A stretch of DNA of 15,500 nt from C7867-002 sp964646515 (GCA_964646515.1 CAZYES010000021.1:1-15500), one strand, 5' to 3'; positions 1 to 6,861 are shown, numbered from the stretch's first letter. Numbers and translations are program-made. Notes: a model not told the origin generated them from the letters alone.

Positions 1-40
1 AGGCGATCTCATAATATTTTGGATTGTCGTAGACTCGCAT
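1..40 (-). CDS. N-terminal fragment of a possible SAM-dependent methyltransferase
   Basis: An ATG at 40-38 on the minus strand opens a frame running off the left edge. The 13 visible residues read MRVYDNPKYYEIA. The YDNPxYYEIAF pattern is, from memory, a common N-terminus of small class I SAM-dependent methyltransferases, where it precedes the SAM-binding glycine motif. That motif would lie outside the window, so the assignment rests on a short string only. No Shine-Dalgarno sequence precedes the ATG, as for most genes here. The frame stays open upstream of the ATG for about 20 codons, so the true start could be earlier. The gene is divergent from the PEP-CTERM gene at 271. Another protein with a chance match is possible. 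Confidence 0.4.
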   Translation of the reverse strand, partial: MRVYDNPKYYEIA

Positions 41-166
41 GATAATTTGGCTGGCAGTCGTGAACGATTTTCGAACCGCTAATTGGCTCGAGTTGTTCCC
101 TTACCCAGAGCTTAGCATGATATACGTAAACAAGTTAATGGGTATGGTCAGACACCTCGGGTAAGA

Positions 167-195
167 TTGACAAATATCTACTTCTATTAGAATAT
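167..195 (+). promoter_or_regulatory. Candidate sigma-70 promoter for the PEP-CTERM gene
   Basis: A perfect TTGACA at 167-172 is followed by TAGAAT at 188-193 (15-bp spacer) or GAATAT at 190-195 (17-bp spacer). Transcription from here would give a leader of about 70 nt containing a small hairpin (cccga...tcggg, 220s to 240s) before the ATG at 271. The 15-bp spacing is short, so this is a tentative call. Confidence 0.35.
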
Positions 196-270
196 GTTGT
201 TTGAATTGATTTTTGAAAGAATCAGCGTGTCCCGACGATTTTCGGGTAAACAAAAAGCTAAGTAAGTATT

Positions 271-828
271 ATGAAGACAGCGACTATCCTACACCTTGGT
301 ATCATTGTTCTCGTCAGCAGTTTCTCAACACTCACACATGCCCAATCCTCGACAATCGGATTTGGTTTGTTACCAAACGGAACCAGAATCGGCTCAACTG
401 ACTATCAATCACTTGGGTTACTTCTCTTCACAGACCCGGGTCAATATCTCTACTCATCTGGTTCAGATCTAGTTGCGTCAGGCAACGGCCATATTTCACT
501 CGAATTTGTGCAACCTGGTACATTAATCCCGGGTGGAGTTAACACATTCTCGATACTGACCGTTGATAACATGCCAGGCACTACATACACCTTTACAGGA
601 TACGATGCCAATAATCAGGAGATGTTTCAGTTTGGAAACTGGCACAACTATTCAATCGGTGAAGGTTATAGTTTTTCTCCTCCAGTTCATGAGTTAGACT
701 TTGATCCTTCGGCACCGAATTATCAGTTCATTCATGAAATATCGTTTGGTCAGATTCAGACCGTACCAGAACCAACAATACTTTTACCGCTTGGAATATT
801 ATTGACGGCTCTGTACAAGCGTCGGTGA
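271..828 (+). CDS. Secreted protein with PEP-CTERM-like sorting signal
   Basis: This 185-aa protein starts with a classic signal peptide: MK, a hydrophobic core (residues about 7-20), and a likely cleavage after THA at about residue 24. The body is rich in Gly, Ser, Thr and Tyr with no recognisable enzyme motif. The C-terminus reads VPEPT (165-169), then a short hydrophobic stretch, then KRR at the end. This matches the PEP-CTERM tripartite tail (Pro-Glu-Pro, transmembrane helix, basic end) that exosortases recognise to process and anchor surface or matrix proteins. An exosortase is not visible in the window. The body suggests an extracellular beta-rich surface protein. No Shine-Dalgarno precedes the ATG, but the signal peptide begins exactly there, which fixes the start. 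A strong terminator follows, so it is probably monocistronic. Confidence 0.8.
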   Translation: MKTATILHLGIIVLVSSFSTLTHAQSSTIGFGLLPNGTRIGSTDYQSLGLLLFTDPGQYLYSSGSDLVASGNGHISLEFVQPGTLIPGGVNTFSILTVDNMPGTTYTFTGYDANNQEMFQFGNWHNYSIGEGYSFSPPVHELDFDPSAPNYQFIHEISFGQIQTVPEPTILLPLGILLTALYKRR

Positions 829-847
829 TATCTCTTGTTTATAATTT

Positions 848-877
848 AACGGCTAAGCAAAGGCTTTGCCGTTTTTT
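848..877 (+). terminator. Intrinsic terminator after the PEP-CTERM gene
   Basis: An outer stem aacggc (848-853) pairs with gccgtt (868-873). An inner stem aagc/gctt, separated by a T/T mismatch, closes an AAAG loop. A run of six T follows at 872-877. It lies about 20 bp after the stop codon. Confidence 0.85.
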
Positions 878-900
878 GTTTAGTTAGGAATGGTGGTCTT

Positions 901-1092
901 CTAAATAAACAAGAAAAGTCCGCCAACAATAATCATTGGAATACCAACGATCAAACCAATAACAGTCAAACACACTAGGGCACCTAAAATAACAAGCAAC
1001 AAACCAATAGTTTTTCTCATCGGTTTGAATGAAAGAGCAGTTACTATCAAAATGATAACAACAAGCACAGCTAACACAGATAAAATATTCAT
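901..1092 (-). CDS. Small two-helix membrane protein, function unknown
   Basis: This 63-aa protein is almost entirely hydrophobic. A first membrane helix covers about residues 3-22, a short basic turn (KPMRK, about 23-27) follows, and a second hydrophobic stretch covers about 29-62, long enough for one or two helices. There are no catalytic motifs and no family I can name. The gene starts 26 bp after the stop of the zinc-ribbon/HExxH gene on the same strand, so the two may be co-transcribed and the small protein may be a partner of that membrane protein. Conserved hydrophobic segmentation supports a real gene, but such short frames can be spurious. Confidence 0.55.
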   Translation of the reverse strand: MNILSVLAVLVVIILIVTALSFKPMRKTIGLLLVILGALVCLTVIGLIVGIPMIIVGGLFLFI

Positions 1093-1118
1093 AGTAATTT
1101 GAGGTTAAGTTTATTAAA

Positions 1119-2261
1119 TTATTGTTGATTTAATCGGTTAGATACGCTAGTGACAAATTCTTTTGTTTGTGGGCCCACTATGCTTTTATATGGGATACCT
1201 ATTTCCCAAGCAGACGGAAACTTTGAAGGATTCAGCATAACATCTTTGCGACAGGTTTGGACTTTAGAATCAGCGTTTGCCTGCGCCTCAATAGATGCAG
1301 TATCAACCTTTGATGGATTGGTTATAGAGTTAAGCCAAGCTTTGGGGTCACTTGAATCCACTTTAGGTCTATAACTGTTTTCAGCCGTAAGATATGTTTG
1401 CATACAGGGCCCGATATCTATGCTCATTCTCGGCAGAAGTTCGCCATAATAAGTCCGCACATCTATACCTGTAAAAACATTCTTGTAAACCTCTGCAAAA
1501 TCTTCTTCTGGAGACAGGTTCCAATTAGTCCCGTGTCGAGCAGTGGTGCTAGGAATGCCCCGAAGTTGATAATATTTCACCCAATCCTGATCGGTAAGCT
1601 TGCTACCAATCGCGTGTCCCAGCTCATGAGTAAGGACTTCAGTTAGCTGTCCCTGAGCAATAATCGGTTTATTAATGAATATAACCGATAAACCACCATT
1701 CCAGGTTAAATATAGCCCTCCCTCCGAAAGAAAATCTGGCTTTAGGTCTGGCACTTTTAGATTGACTCCTCCAGTGGGAATATATTGATTGCCAGTCAAT
1801 GCAAGATTGTTTAGAACAATGATGGGGACACTTTTCAGTAGAGTTGTTGGAATATGAGCATTGTATGCGATTTTTGTTATCTGGTTCTTAAAATCATCTG
1901 TTAAATTTGTGACGCTGGTATTATCAATTTGGCCGATATAAAAATCGAATCCTAAATTTTTTATTTCGTCCAATACTACAGCCTGACCAGATTCAGCATT
2001 ATTTTGTGGTGCTATATTTGGTGACCGTCCGGATGAGTTAAAGACCTGGTTAAATATTTGTGGCGCTATAGTCCTATAAACAAAATACAATAACGCAATA
2101 ATAACGACTGCAATGAAAAATCCTCCGACAACAGTATGCGACCCACTTTTATCTTCCGGTTTTTCAGTACTTGAGATTAGGTTAGGTTTTCCACAATGTG
2201 GACATAATTCTGCTTCCGTTGAAACATCCTGACCACATTCTGAACACTTAATTAATGACAT
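1119..2261 (-). CDS. Membrane-anchored zinc-ribbon protein with HExxH metallopeptidase-like domain
   Basis: From the ATG at 2261 the protein has 380 aa. Residues 6-23 form a zinc ribbon (C6, C9, C20, C23). A linker and one membrane helix (about 44-63) follow, then a large domain that should lie outside the cytoplasm. That domain contains THELGHAIG with H212-E213-x2-H216, the zinc-binding and catalytic motif of zincin metallopeptidases. About 40 residues on, the segment SPEEDFAE offers E253 or E257 as a third zinc ligand, a gluzincin-like arrangement. The substrate is unknown. An upstream in-frame ATG at 2276 would add five residues, but it lies upstream of a TATAAT box, so 2261 is preferred. 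The C-terminal 100 residues match no family I know. The zinc-ribbon/helix/protease design repeats the theme of the operon at 3388-6832. Confidence 0.8.
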   Translation of the reverse strand: MSLIKCSECGQDVSTEAELCPHCGKPNLISSTEKPEDKSGSHTVVGGFFIAVVIIALLYFVYRTIAPQIFNQVFNSSGRSPNIAPQNNAESGQAVVLDEIKNLGFDFYIGQIDNTSVTNLTDDFKNQITKIAYNAHIPTTLLKSVPIIVLNNLALTGNQYIPTGGVNLKVPDLKPDFLSEGGLYLTWNGGLSVIFINKPIIAQGQLTEVLTHELGHAIGSKLTDQDWVKYYQLRGIPSTTARHGTNWNLSPEEDFAEVYKNVFTGIDVRTYYGELLPRMSIDIGPCMQTYLTAENSYRPKVDSSDPKAWLNSITNPSKVDTASIEAQANADSKVQTCRKDVMLNPSKFPSAWEIGIPYKSIVGPQTKEFVTSVSNRLNQQ

Positions 2262-2267
2262 GACACA

Positions 2268-2273
2268 ATTATA
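2268..2273 (-). promoter_or_regulatory. TATAAT box directly before the HExxH gene; leaderless start
   Basis: On the minus strand TATAAT (2273-2268) is followed by exactly six bases and then the ATG at 2261. With usual -10 geometry, transcription would start at or within a base or two of the ATG, giving a leaderless mRNA. No convincing -35 box is visible 17 bp upstream. The same TATAAT-N6-ATG layout occurs at the serine recombinase (12106-12120). Confidence 0.5.
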
Positions 2274-2343
2274 CAATGACTTGACTTATCCACATAGTGA
2301 TCCTAGGATAGAAATCTCATCTGTTATAATTATAGTTGAACAC

Positions 2344-2362
2344 AAAAGACCCCAAAGGGTCT
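2344..2362 (-). terminator. Intrinsic terminator of the minus-strand unit 2377-2792
   Basis: Read on the minus strand, AGACCC (2362-2357) and GGGTCT (2352-2347) form a six-base stem closed by a four-base loop, followed by TTTTG. It lies 15 bp past the TAG stop of the 54-codon frame. The T run is short, so termination may be incomplete. Confidence 0.55.
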
Positions 2363-2376
2363 GATGTGTAAGGAAA

Positions 2377-2541
2377 CTAGATAGTATCATCATCCGACTC
2401 GTCCTCCTTTTGGGAGGATTTGTCGTTTCTGGTTCCTATGTCCTCACTCATTGGAAAGACAATCCAATTCCCGTTGTGATGCTCACAAGCCATCTTTCCG
2501 TCGCCGATCGGGAAGCAACGTGCAAATCTTGTAGTAGACAT
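2377..2541 (-). CDS. Putative 54-aa protein with acidic tail, function unknown
   Basis: The ATG at 2541 opens a frame ending in TAG at 2377-2379. The product begins MSTTRFARCFPIGDG, continues with a Trp/His-containing core (CEHHNGNWIVF), and ends in a very acidic tail (KEDESDDDTI). The composition looks protein-like. The frame is also open upstream for about 28 codons with similar composition (WGNFRNNWSTPEK, SRWTDEKTH) but has no start codon before an in-frame TAA near 2620. The gene may therefore be longer and broken by a nonsense mutation, or may use a start I cannot see. It lies downstream of a strong minus-strand promoter and upstream of a terminator. The overlapping 78-codon frame on the same strand looks less like protein. 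I do not recognise the family. Confidence 0.45.
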   Translation of the reverse strand: MSTTRFARCFPIGDGKMACEHHNGNWIVFPMSEDIGTRNDKSSQKEDESDDDTI

Positions 2542-2792
2542 TGCATGTGTTTTTTCGTCAGTCCACCGACTGCTGGTTTTTTCAGGGGTTGACCAGTTAT
2601 TTCTAAAGTTACCCCAGTCAGCCTTTTATCGACTTGGGCTGAAAGGGACAACCTCAGCAGAAAGAGCAAAACCCCATTGGACAAGCCGACGAGACAATCT
2701 CATCAGCTATCCGATAGGGTTTTAACACTCTTCATTAAGCTAATAAATGTCGTTCCGACTTGTCCCTCCATCAACCATTATGGTATTTGGAT
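2542..2792 (-). ncRNA. Structured RNA or 5' leader with crossing helices
   Basis: The minus-strand transcript expected from the promoter at 2799-2807 contains several helices. These are ACCAT/ATGGT (2784-2774), CTAT/ATAG (2717-2707), and a ten-pair hairpin (2707-2698 with 2694-2685) that uses G-U pairs only possible on the minus strand. GGACAAG is the plus-strand arm at 2679-2685 and pairs with 2759-2765; 2668-2674 pairs with 2717-2723. These two helices cross, giving a pseudoknot. A competing partner for 2760-2766 lies at 2645-2651, so a two-state fold is possible. I do not recognise it as tmRNA, RNase P RNA, 6S or a known riboswitch. It could be a stand-alone RNA or a leader regulating the 54-codon frame. 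Confidence 0.4.
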
Positions 2793-2798
2793 AATCCC

Positions 2799-2807
2799 AT
2801 TATATCA
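2799..2807 (-). promoter_or_regulatory. Extended -10 promoter, minus strand
   Basis: The minus strand reads TGATATAAT (2807-2799), a perfect extended -10 (TGnTATAAT), which can work without a strong -35. A weak TTGCAT lies 15 bp upstream. The predicted start is near 2792. Between here and the plus-strand gene at 2970 I see no gene, only an eight-G run at 2890-2897. Confidence 0.55.
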
Positions 2808-2969
2808 AAATTTTGTATAATGCAAAAGATATTGTGGTGCATAACTACACGAAAATCATGTTGTCAAGGCCAACGATTATATGCCATGTGGGGGGGGTAG
2901 TCACCGAGTCGTTTTTGATGTACAATATTTCTATTAGACTTCCGCGCACATACCAAGATTTGACTAAAA

Positions 2970-3353
2970 ATGGATAAATTAATTGATCAAACAATAATAA
3001 AGACTAGAACCAAGAAACCTGACCTGTATACCAGACAAGGTAAGTATTTTACTGCCAAAATGCGGGGCATGAATAAGTCTAACGCAGCACTTGCCGCTGG
3101 TTACCCTGATGGTCACCATACGAGCAGAATTGAGGCTACAAAGGCCTATCAGGTCACTGAGACACATTATAAGGATGAGCTACTAAAACGTATGCCTATT
3201 GGTCAGCTAGCCGATGAGCATGTTAAGAACATACTTCAAGACCAAGACAAAGGAGCTAAGAACAAGGCTATTGATATGGCTCTAAACAAGATAGAACCAC
3301 AGGGTACCACTTACAATGATGAGGATGATCGAGTGGTTGTCGTTCTTAAGTGA
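2970..3353 (+). CDS. Terminase-small-subunit-like DNA-binding protein
   Basis: This 127-aa protein contains YFTAKMRGMNKSNAALAAGY (about residues 27-46), the helix-turn-helix pattern at the N-terminus of phage terminase small subunits (residues skip, 'NKSxAAxxAGY'). A helical region with repeated Lys/Asp follows (about 85-110), and then an acidic stretch. Terminase small subunits recognise packaging-initiation DNA and recruit the large subunit. No large subunit or other virion gene is nearby, so this is either a remnant or a DNA-binding protein reused by a mobile element. There is no Shine-Dalgarno. The gene is alone, convergent with the zinc-ribbon operon and divergent from the unit at 2377-2792. 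Other HTH proteins with the same fold remain possible. Confidence 0.6.
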   Translation: MDKLIDQTIIKTRTKKPDLYTRQGKYFTAKMRGMNKSNAALAAGYPDGHHTSRIEATKAYQVTETHYKDELLKRMPIGQLADEHVKNILQDQDKGAKNKAIDMALNKIEPQGTTYNDEDDRVVVVLK

Positions 3354-3387
3354 TATTAAGTGGTTAAAAAGGGGTACAAGTTAAACA

Positions 3388-3561
3388 TCACTGCACACAC
3401 GGCGATTTATACTTCTCAAACTTCTCGGGATTTTGAATGTATTCGTCTAATACTATTTCTGCAAGCTCATATAAACTGTCCCGAACTTCTAGGACTTTTT
3501 CATCCGTCATATCTTTGCTGACATCATCTAGCAATTCCCTACATTCTTTAATGGATAACAT
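3388..3561 (-). CDS. Small helical acidic protein, function unknown
   Basis: From the ATG at 3561 the product is a 57-aa protein, MLSIKECRELLDDVSKDMTD at its start, predicted to be alpha-helical with alternating acidic and hydrophobic residues. It includes a segment resembling 'DEKVLEVRDSLYELAEIVLDEY'-type motifs that I associate with tiny proteins linked to mobile elements and recombinases. It starts eight bp after the stop of the HtrA-like gene and is the last gene of the operon. An in-frame ATG at 3600 would overlap the upstream gene by 32 bp and is less likely. No enzymatic motif is present. The segment could be a partner or antitoxin-like protein, but nothing in the sequence proves it. 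Confidence 0.6.
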   Translation of the reverse strand: MLSIKECRELLDDVSKDMTDEKVLEVRDSLYELAEIVLDEYIQNPEKFEKYKSPCVQ

Positions 3562-3568
3562 GGATATA

Positions 3569-4474
3569 CTAATTCTTGTACAGTAATGCCTTAACTTCAT
3601 CAGTAAAATTCGATATTAAGTTATTTGAGATAATCACTCCAAGACTTTCATAGTCGTCTCCAGTCACCATTGACGGTATACCAATCCGACAACCATAGCG
3701 ATCTACTGCAAGACCGCCGGAATTACCGTGACTTATTTTTGCTGAAGTAATAATATATCCCGATTTTGGCAAAAGACTACTAACTATGCCATCTGTAATC
3801 GTTAATGCATATCCACCACTGATCGCTGGATAGCCATAAATCCTAACAGGCTCTCCTAATTTTACATTCTCATTTTTACAATATTTTCCACTGTCGTACG
3901 CTGGAAATATTTTAGGGTATTCTCCGTATGCTTTGTTTTCTTTTGCGTCATAGTAGACATCATCTATCTTTACAAAAGCAAGGTCATATTTTTCACTTAT
4001 GTCAGGTATTACTATTGGCTTTGCATAATACATTTCCTTGGACGCCCCTGTCGCTGGATCAGGTAGTATCACTAAACAACTTTTCTCATCGGTACTTTCA
4101 TTTATACCTTGTGGAATAATGTGAGAGTTTGTTAGTACCAGGCCATCCGTGGTTATTATCGTCCCAGAGCCTCCCGACACTTGGCTTTCATCGGACCATC
4201 CATTAGCTCCCTCGCAATATATATTTACTACCGTTGACGCTATATCGTCTTGTGTCTGATCAATTGTGGCTCGTGTGGCTGCACCTCTATTGTCATAAGT
4301 CAAAAACCATATTGTCGCGGCTATGATAATAACTACTATAATTCCGATAAGCCATTTTCTTTTGTGGGAGTTGCGAGTTTTGGCACTGGCGGATATTGGT
4401 AAAGTCGTAATGCCACACTTCGTGCAAAACTTGGCGCTATCTTTAATCTCATTACCGCATTTATTACAAAACAT
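3569..4474 (-). CDS. Membrane-anchored zinc-ribbon HtrA-like serine protease
   Basis: Starting at the ATG at 4474, the 301-aa protein has a zinc ribbon (C3, C6, C17, C20), a basic linker, one membrane helix (about 41-59), and a chymotrypsin-fold protease. The three catalytic residues are visible: H118 in TNSHII, D164 in KYDLAFVKI, and S252 in SHGNSGG. GSGTII (about 102-107) fits the start of the S1C/DegP-type domain. No PDZ domain follows, so length is short compared with HtrA/DegP. The protease should act outside the cytoplasm while the ribbon stays inside (inference from the helix and basic linker). It is the fifth gene of the operon, beginning two bp after the preceding stop. Substrate is unknown; quality control or signalling by cleavage is plausible. 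Confidence 0.85.
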   Translation of the reverse strand: MFCNKCGNEIKDSAKFCTKCGITTLPISASAKTRNSHKRKWLIGIIVVIIIAATIWFLTYDNRGAATRATIDQTQDDIASTVVNIYCEGANGWSDESQVSGGSGTIITTDGLVLTNSHIIPQGINESTDEKSCLVILPDPATGASKEMYYAKPIVIPDISEKYDLAFVKIDDVYYDAKENKAYGEYPKIFPAYDSGKYCKNENVKLGEPVRIYGYPAISGGYALTITDGIVSSLLPKSGYIITSAKISHGNSGGLAVDRYGCRIGIPSMVTGDDYESLGVIISNNLISNFTDEVKALLYKN

Positions 4475-4476
4475 AT

Positions 4477-4941
4477 TTATATAGACACCTTTGCAGTGCC
4501 ACAATTTCCACAAAACTTAGCTTGTCTTGATAGTTTGGTGCCACAATCTGAGCAGTATTCAAAATCAACGATATTTTCCTTTTTGATTTCGTTTTCCGTG
4601 GCATTAATATCAGCGGTTTTAGAAGAGGCGGTATTTGGCTGAGCTAATCTGATTTTGTATTCATCCTGGCTAATTTTTCCATCAATAAGTAACTGATTTG
4701 CCTCAGCTATCGGTTTGATATCATTTATCTGTTTCTGATTCAGCTCGATACCCCATTTACAAACTGGACACAGTAGATGATATTTAATTTCATACGGAAA
4801 TACTGGAATGAAAAACAGTGTAAACCACGTCATCACTCTTGATAAATTCCAATACTGCTCATTATTGCAATGACTACAAAGATTCTTGAATGCAGGTCCA
4901 AAGTTTTTGATTGTTCTAAATCCCCATCCAAAAATTATCAT
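4477..4941 (-). CDS. Protein with zinc-ribbon_15, SHOCT-like and C-terminal zinc-ribbon segments
   Basis: The ATG at 4941 gives 154 aa. Residues 22-61 hold two CxxC pairs (C22/C25 and C58/C61) around the hydrophobic segment WFTLFFIPVFPYEIKYH, the pattern of the zinc-ribbon_15 family. Residues about 75-100 (ANQLLIDGKISQDEYKIRLA) look like a SHOCT motif, a short oligomerisation segment. The last 26 residues form another double-CxxC ribbon (C130, C133, C144, C147), close to the ribbons at the N-termini of its neighbours. The start at 4941 is five bp after the upstream stop; longer ATG choices would overlap that gene. It is the only operon member with the shared ribbon at the C-terminus. A scaffold or adaptor role is an inference. 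Confidence 0.75.
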   Translation of the reverse strand: MIIFGWGFRTIKNFGPAFKNLCSHCNNEQYWNLSRVMTWFTLFFIPVFPYEIKYHLLCPVCKWGIELNQKQINDIKPIAEANQLLIDGKISQDEYKIRLAQPNTASSKTADINATENEIKKENIVDFEYCSDCGTKLSRQAKFCGNCGTAKVSI

Positions 4942-4945
4942 GATA

Positions 4946-5353
4946 TTAAAATATTTTCCTAAATTGCCTTTTCCACTCTGGTTTTTGGCCGATTGCAACA
5001 TAGAGAACGGCAATCTTAATCAATCGAACTACTATCATATAAATTACCAGGGTAAGGAAAGAGTACCAAAATGCTTCACTATCAGAACCAGAGCATGATG
5101 TCGTGTACGAATAGTATGAATAATAGCAACTCTTAGCGTTTGACATCCATACGCCTGGAATAATTCCAAGCAAAGGTAAGTACGAAACAACATATATAAC
5201 CTTTAATAACCGGTACCACCATTTGTCCTTAGGTATGGAATGATCAAGTTCACTCTTGGCAAATTTTTCTTTAGAAGTACTCGTGGAATTACCACATTTA
5301 ATACAAAACTTATGCGTGTCACTCATTTTGTTCCCACATTTTTCGCAAAACAT
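4946..5353 (-). CDS. Zinc-ribbon protein with two membrane helices
   Basis: This 135-aa protein begins MFCEKCGNK with zinc ligands C3, C6, C17 and C20. A linker (about 22-43) leads to two hydrophobic helices, about residues 47-70 and 94-118. Between them is a Tyr/Ser/Cys-rich loop of about 20 residues containing SYYSYTTSCSGS. The C-terminus is basic. The protein should sit in the membrane with the ribbon in the cytoplasm. It starts five bp after the TPR gene and ends five bp before the next start, so it is translated from a shared transcript. I know no named family for the membrane part. Confidence 0.75.
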   Translation of the reverse strand: MFCEKCGNKMSDTHKFCIKCGNSTSTSKEKFAKSELDHSIPKDKWWYRLLKVIYVVSYLPLLGIIPGVWMSNAKSCYYSYYSYTTSCSGSDSEAFWYSFLTLVIYMIVVRLIKIAVLYVAIGQKPEWKRQFRKIF

Positions 5354-5358
5354 AATAG

Positions 5359-6276
5359 TTAATTATTAGCTAAATAATCGTACACTTCTTGCGGGACTTT
5401 GACCCCATTTGCTATTGCCTTACGAAGATAAATTTTTGCGTTAACTGGATCTTGGTTTCTGGCGTATGACAGTCCAAGCCAGTAGGCAGTATACGAGTTT
5501 GTGTCTAATGTAAGACTTTTGAATACAGATATAGCTTTCGGAAAATCTTCATTCAAATAATAAGCTATTCCTAAATTTTGTTTTGCTATTTGCAAATCAG
5601 TTAATTGTACAGCGCGCTGAGCATACTGAAGACCTTTCTTATAATCAGCATACTGTGATGCGGTATCACCTAAATCGAGATAGAAAAGAGCTAGAGCGTT
5701 GTTAATTTGAAAATCATTTGGATTAAGCTGGTAGGCTTTGTTATAAGAAATCAAAGCCGAATTTGGCATATTTTCTAGCGAAGCTATTTCTCCAGCGATC
5801 AAATAATAATCAAACGAATCTTGAGTTGCCAAGGCCAGCGCTTGTTTAAATGTGCTGATGGCTAAATCCGTTTGCTCTTCTGATGAGTATACGTAAGCAA
5901 GATTCTTTAGTGTATTGACCTTCGTCGAATTTGTCACAGCGTCATTTGACGCCTGCTGAAACTGAGAAATGGCCTGACCACTATTTCCCGAATCATACGC
6001 ACTGATGGCATTGTTATTTTTACTTACTGCCGTATTGTCAACAGAATTAATCGCCCCTAACCCAAACTTCAGAACGATAACAACCAATAGGATAGCTGAA
6101 ATGATTACTGCTTTTATTATTCTGCCCACTGTCCACTTTTCTTTTGGCATTGGAGGTCTTTTAACGGGCTCTTTCTTTATCGGTTGTGATTGAGTATTTG
6201 TGCTAAGAGTATTACCGCAGTTTGTGCAAAACTTCTGATTATCCGTTGATTCTTTACCACAATTTTTACAAAACAT
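5359..6276 (-). CDS. Membrane-anchored zinc-ribbon TPR protein
   Basis: This 305-aa protein has a double-CxxC ribbon (C3, C6, C17, C20), a Pro/Lys-rich linker, one membrane helix (about 53-74), and then tetratricopeptide repeats to the end. The repeats include typical patterns such as AISQFQQA, AISTFKQAL, ALISYNKAYQLNPND and AISVFKSL, about five to six units. TPR domains hold protein partners, so this may be the scaffold of the operon's products, probably on the extracytoplasmic side. It overlaps the previous gene by 11 bp (stop at 6266) and is followed by the next gene five bp later, so translational coupling is likely. Confidence 0.85.
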   Translation of the reverse strand: MFCKNCGKESTDNQKFCTNCGNTLSTNTQSQPIKKEPVKRPPMPKEKWTVGRIIKAVIISAILLVVIVLKFGLGAINSVDNTAVSKNNNAISAYDSGNSGQAISQFQQASNDAVTNSTKVNTLKNLAYVYSSEEQTDLAISTFKQALALATQDSFDYYLIAGEIASLENMPNSALISYNKAYQLNPNDFQINNALALFYLDLGDTASQYADYKKGLQYAQRAVQLTDLQIAKQNLGIAYYLNEDFPKAISVFKSLTLDTNSYTAYWLGLSYARNQDPVNAKIYLRKAIANGVKVPQEVYDYLANN

Positions 6277-6832
6277 ATTTGTTAATTAGATTATAAAATT
6301 TTACAAATTCATCATGATATTTTTTCAAGACAATTTTTTTACCTTCATATTGGAGAGCAAACCTATTCCTTGATAGAGTCAGGCTGCCTTTCAATTTTTC
6401 AAGCGGTACTTTTAGAAACACATCACCGACATATTCTTGAGATGTAAGCTTATTACCTGCATCTATCCATGCTGATCTATACCATTGTCGTTTCCTTCTA
6501 TCGTGCGAACTACCGAGTGCACTACCGATTGCCGCGCCTATGATGAAAAGGAGAAATAGACCTATAAGGCCTCCCCATGTGCTGGCACTATAGCTAGGCA
6601 TTTTAATTATGTACAGATATTTCTTGTCCGCCATTACATCAAAAAATCCACCGGACATAAAAGAATTTTTTCTCTCCCAGTCGCTACTATAGAATACATC
6701 CTCCATTTTTGATGTTTCTTCAACTTTTGTTGGTGTCGTTGGTGCCTTTGAAACAATCGCAACTTTGTTGCCACAGTTCTGACAGTATTCGGCATTCTGT
6801 TCGATTTTAGTTCCACAGTGTTCGCAAAACAT
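6266..6832 (-). CDS. Zinc-ribbon membrane protein with PH-like C-terminus
   Basis: From the ATG at 6832 (188 aa) the protein begins MFCEHCGTK with C3, C6, C17 and C20. A linker containing WERKNSF leads to a short beta-rich segment with KYLYIIKMP, then one Gly-rich membrane helix (about 98-122), then a basic stretch and a beta-rich tail with LKVPLEKLKGSLTLSRNRF. The tail resembles bacterial PH-like or GRAM-like folds, but this is by eye only. Starting earlier, at 6976, would translate the leader and terminator, so 6832 is preferred. The gene is first in the six-gene operon and lies 30 bp after the leader terminator. Confidence 0.75.
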   Translation of the reverse strand: MFCEHCGTKIEQNAEYCQNCGNKVAIVSKAPTTPTKVEETSKMEDVFYSSDWERKNSFMSGGFFDVMADKKYLYIIKMPSYSASTWGGLIGLFLLFIIGAAIGSALGSSHDRRKRQWYRSAWIDAGNKLTSQEYVGDVFLKVPLEKLKGSLTLSRNRFALQYEGKKIVLKKYHDEFVKFYNLINKYVL

Positions 6833-6861
6833 TTGATCTTGAATATGGTTAATTAGTATGC

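Noticed and set aside
2448..2684. 78-codon frame on the minus strand with a TTG start
   Set aside because: It overlaps the more protein-like frame of the 54-aa product and runs through the predicted RNA helices; the composition is less convincing.
2890..2897. Run of eight G as a possible phase-variable tract
   Set aside because: It is not inside a supported gene or promoter spacer.
5388..5399. Ten-base match to the tRNA-Gln 3' end (tgcgggactt) considered as a left attachment site
   Set aside because: It lies in coding sequence of the TPR gene, is short, and a match of this length is expected by chance in a 15-kb window.
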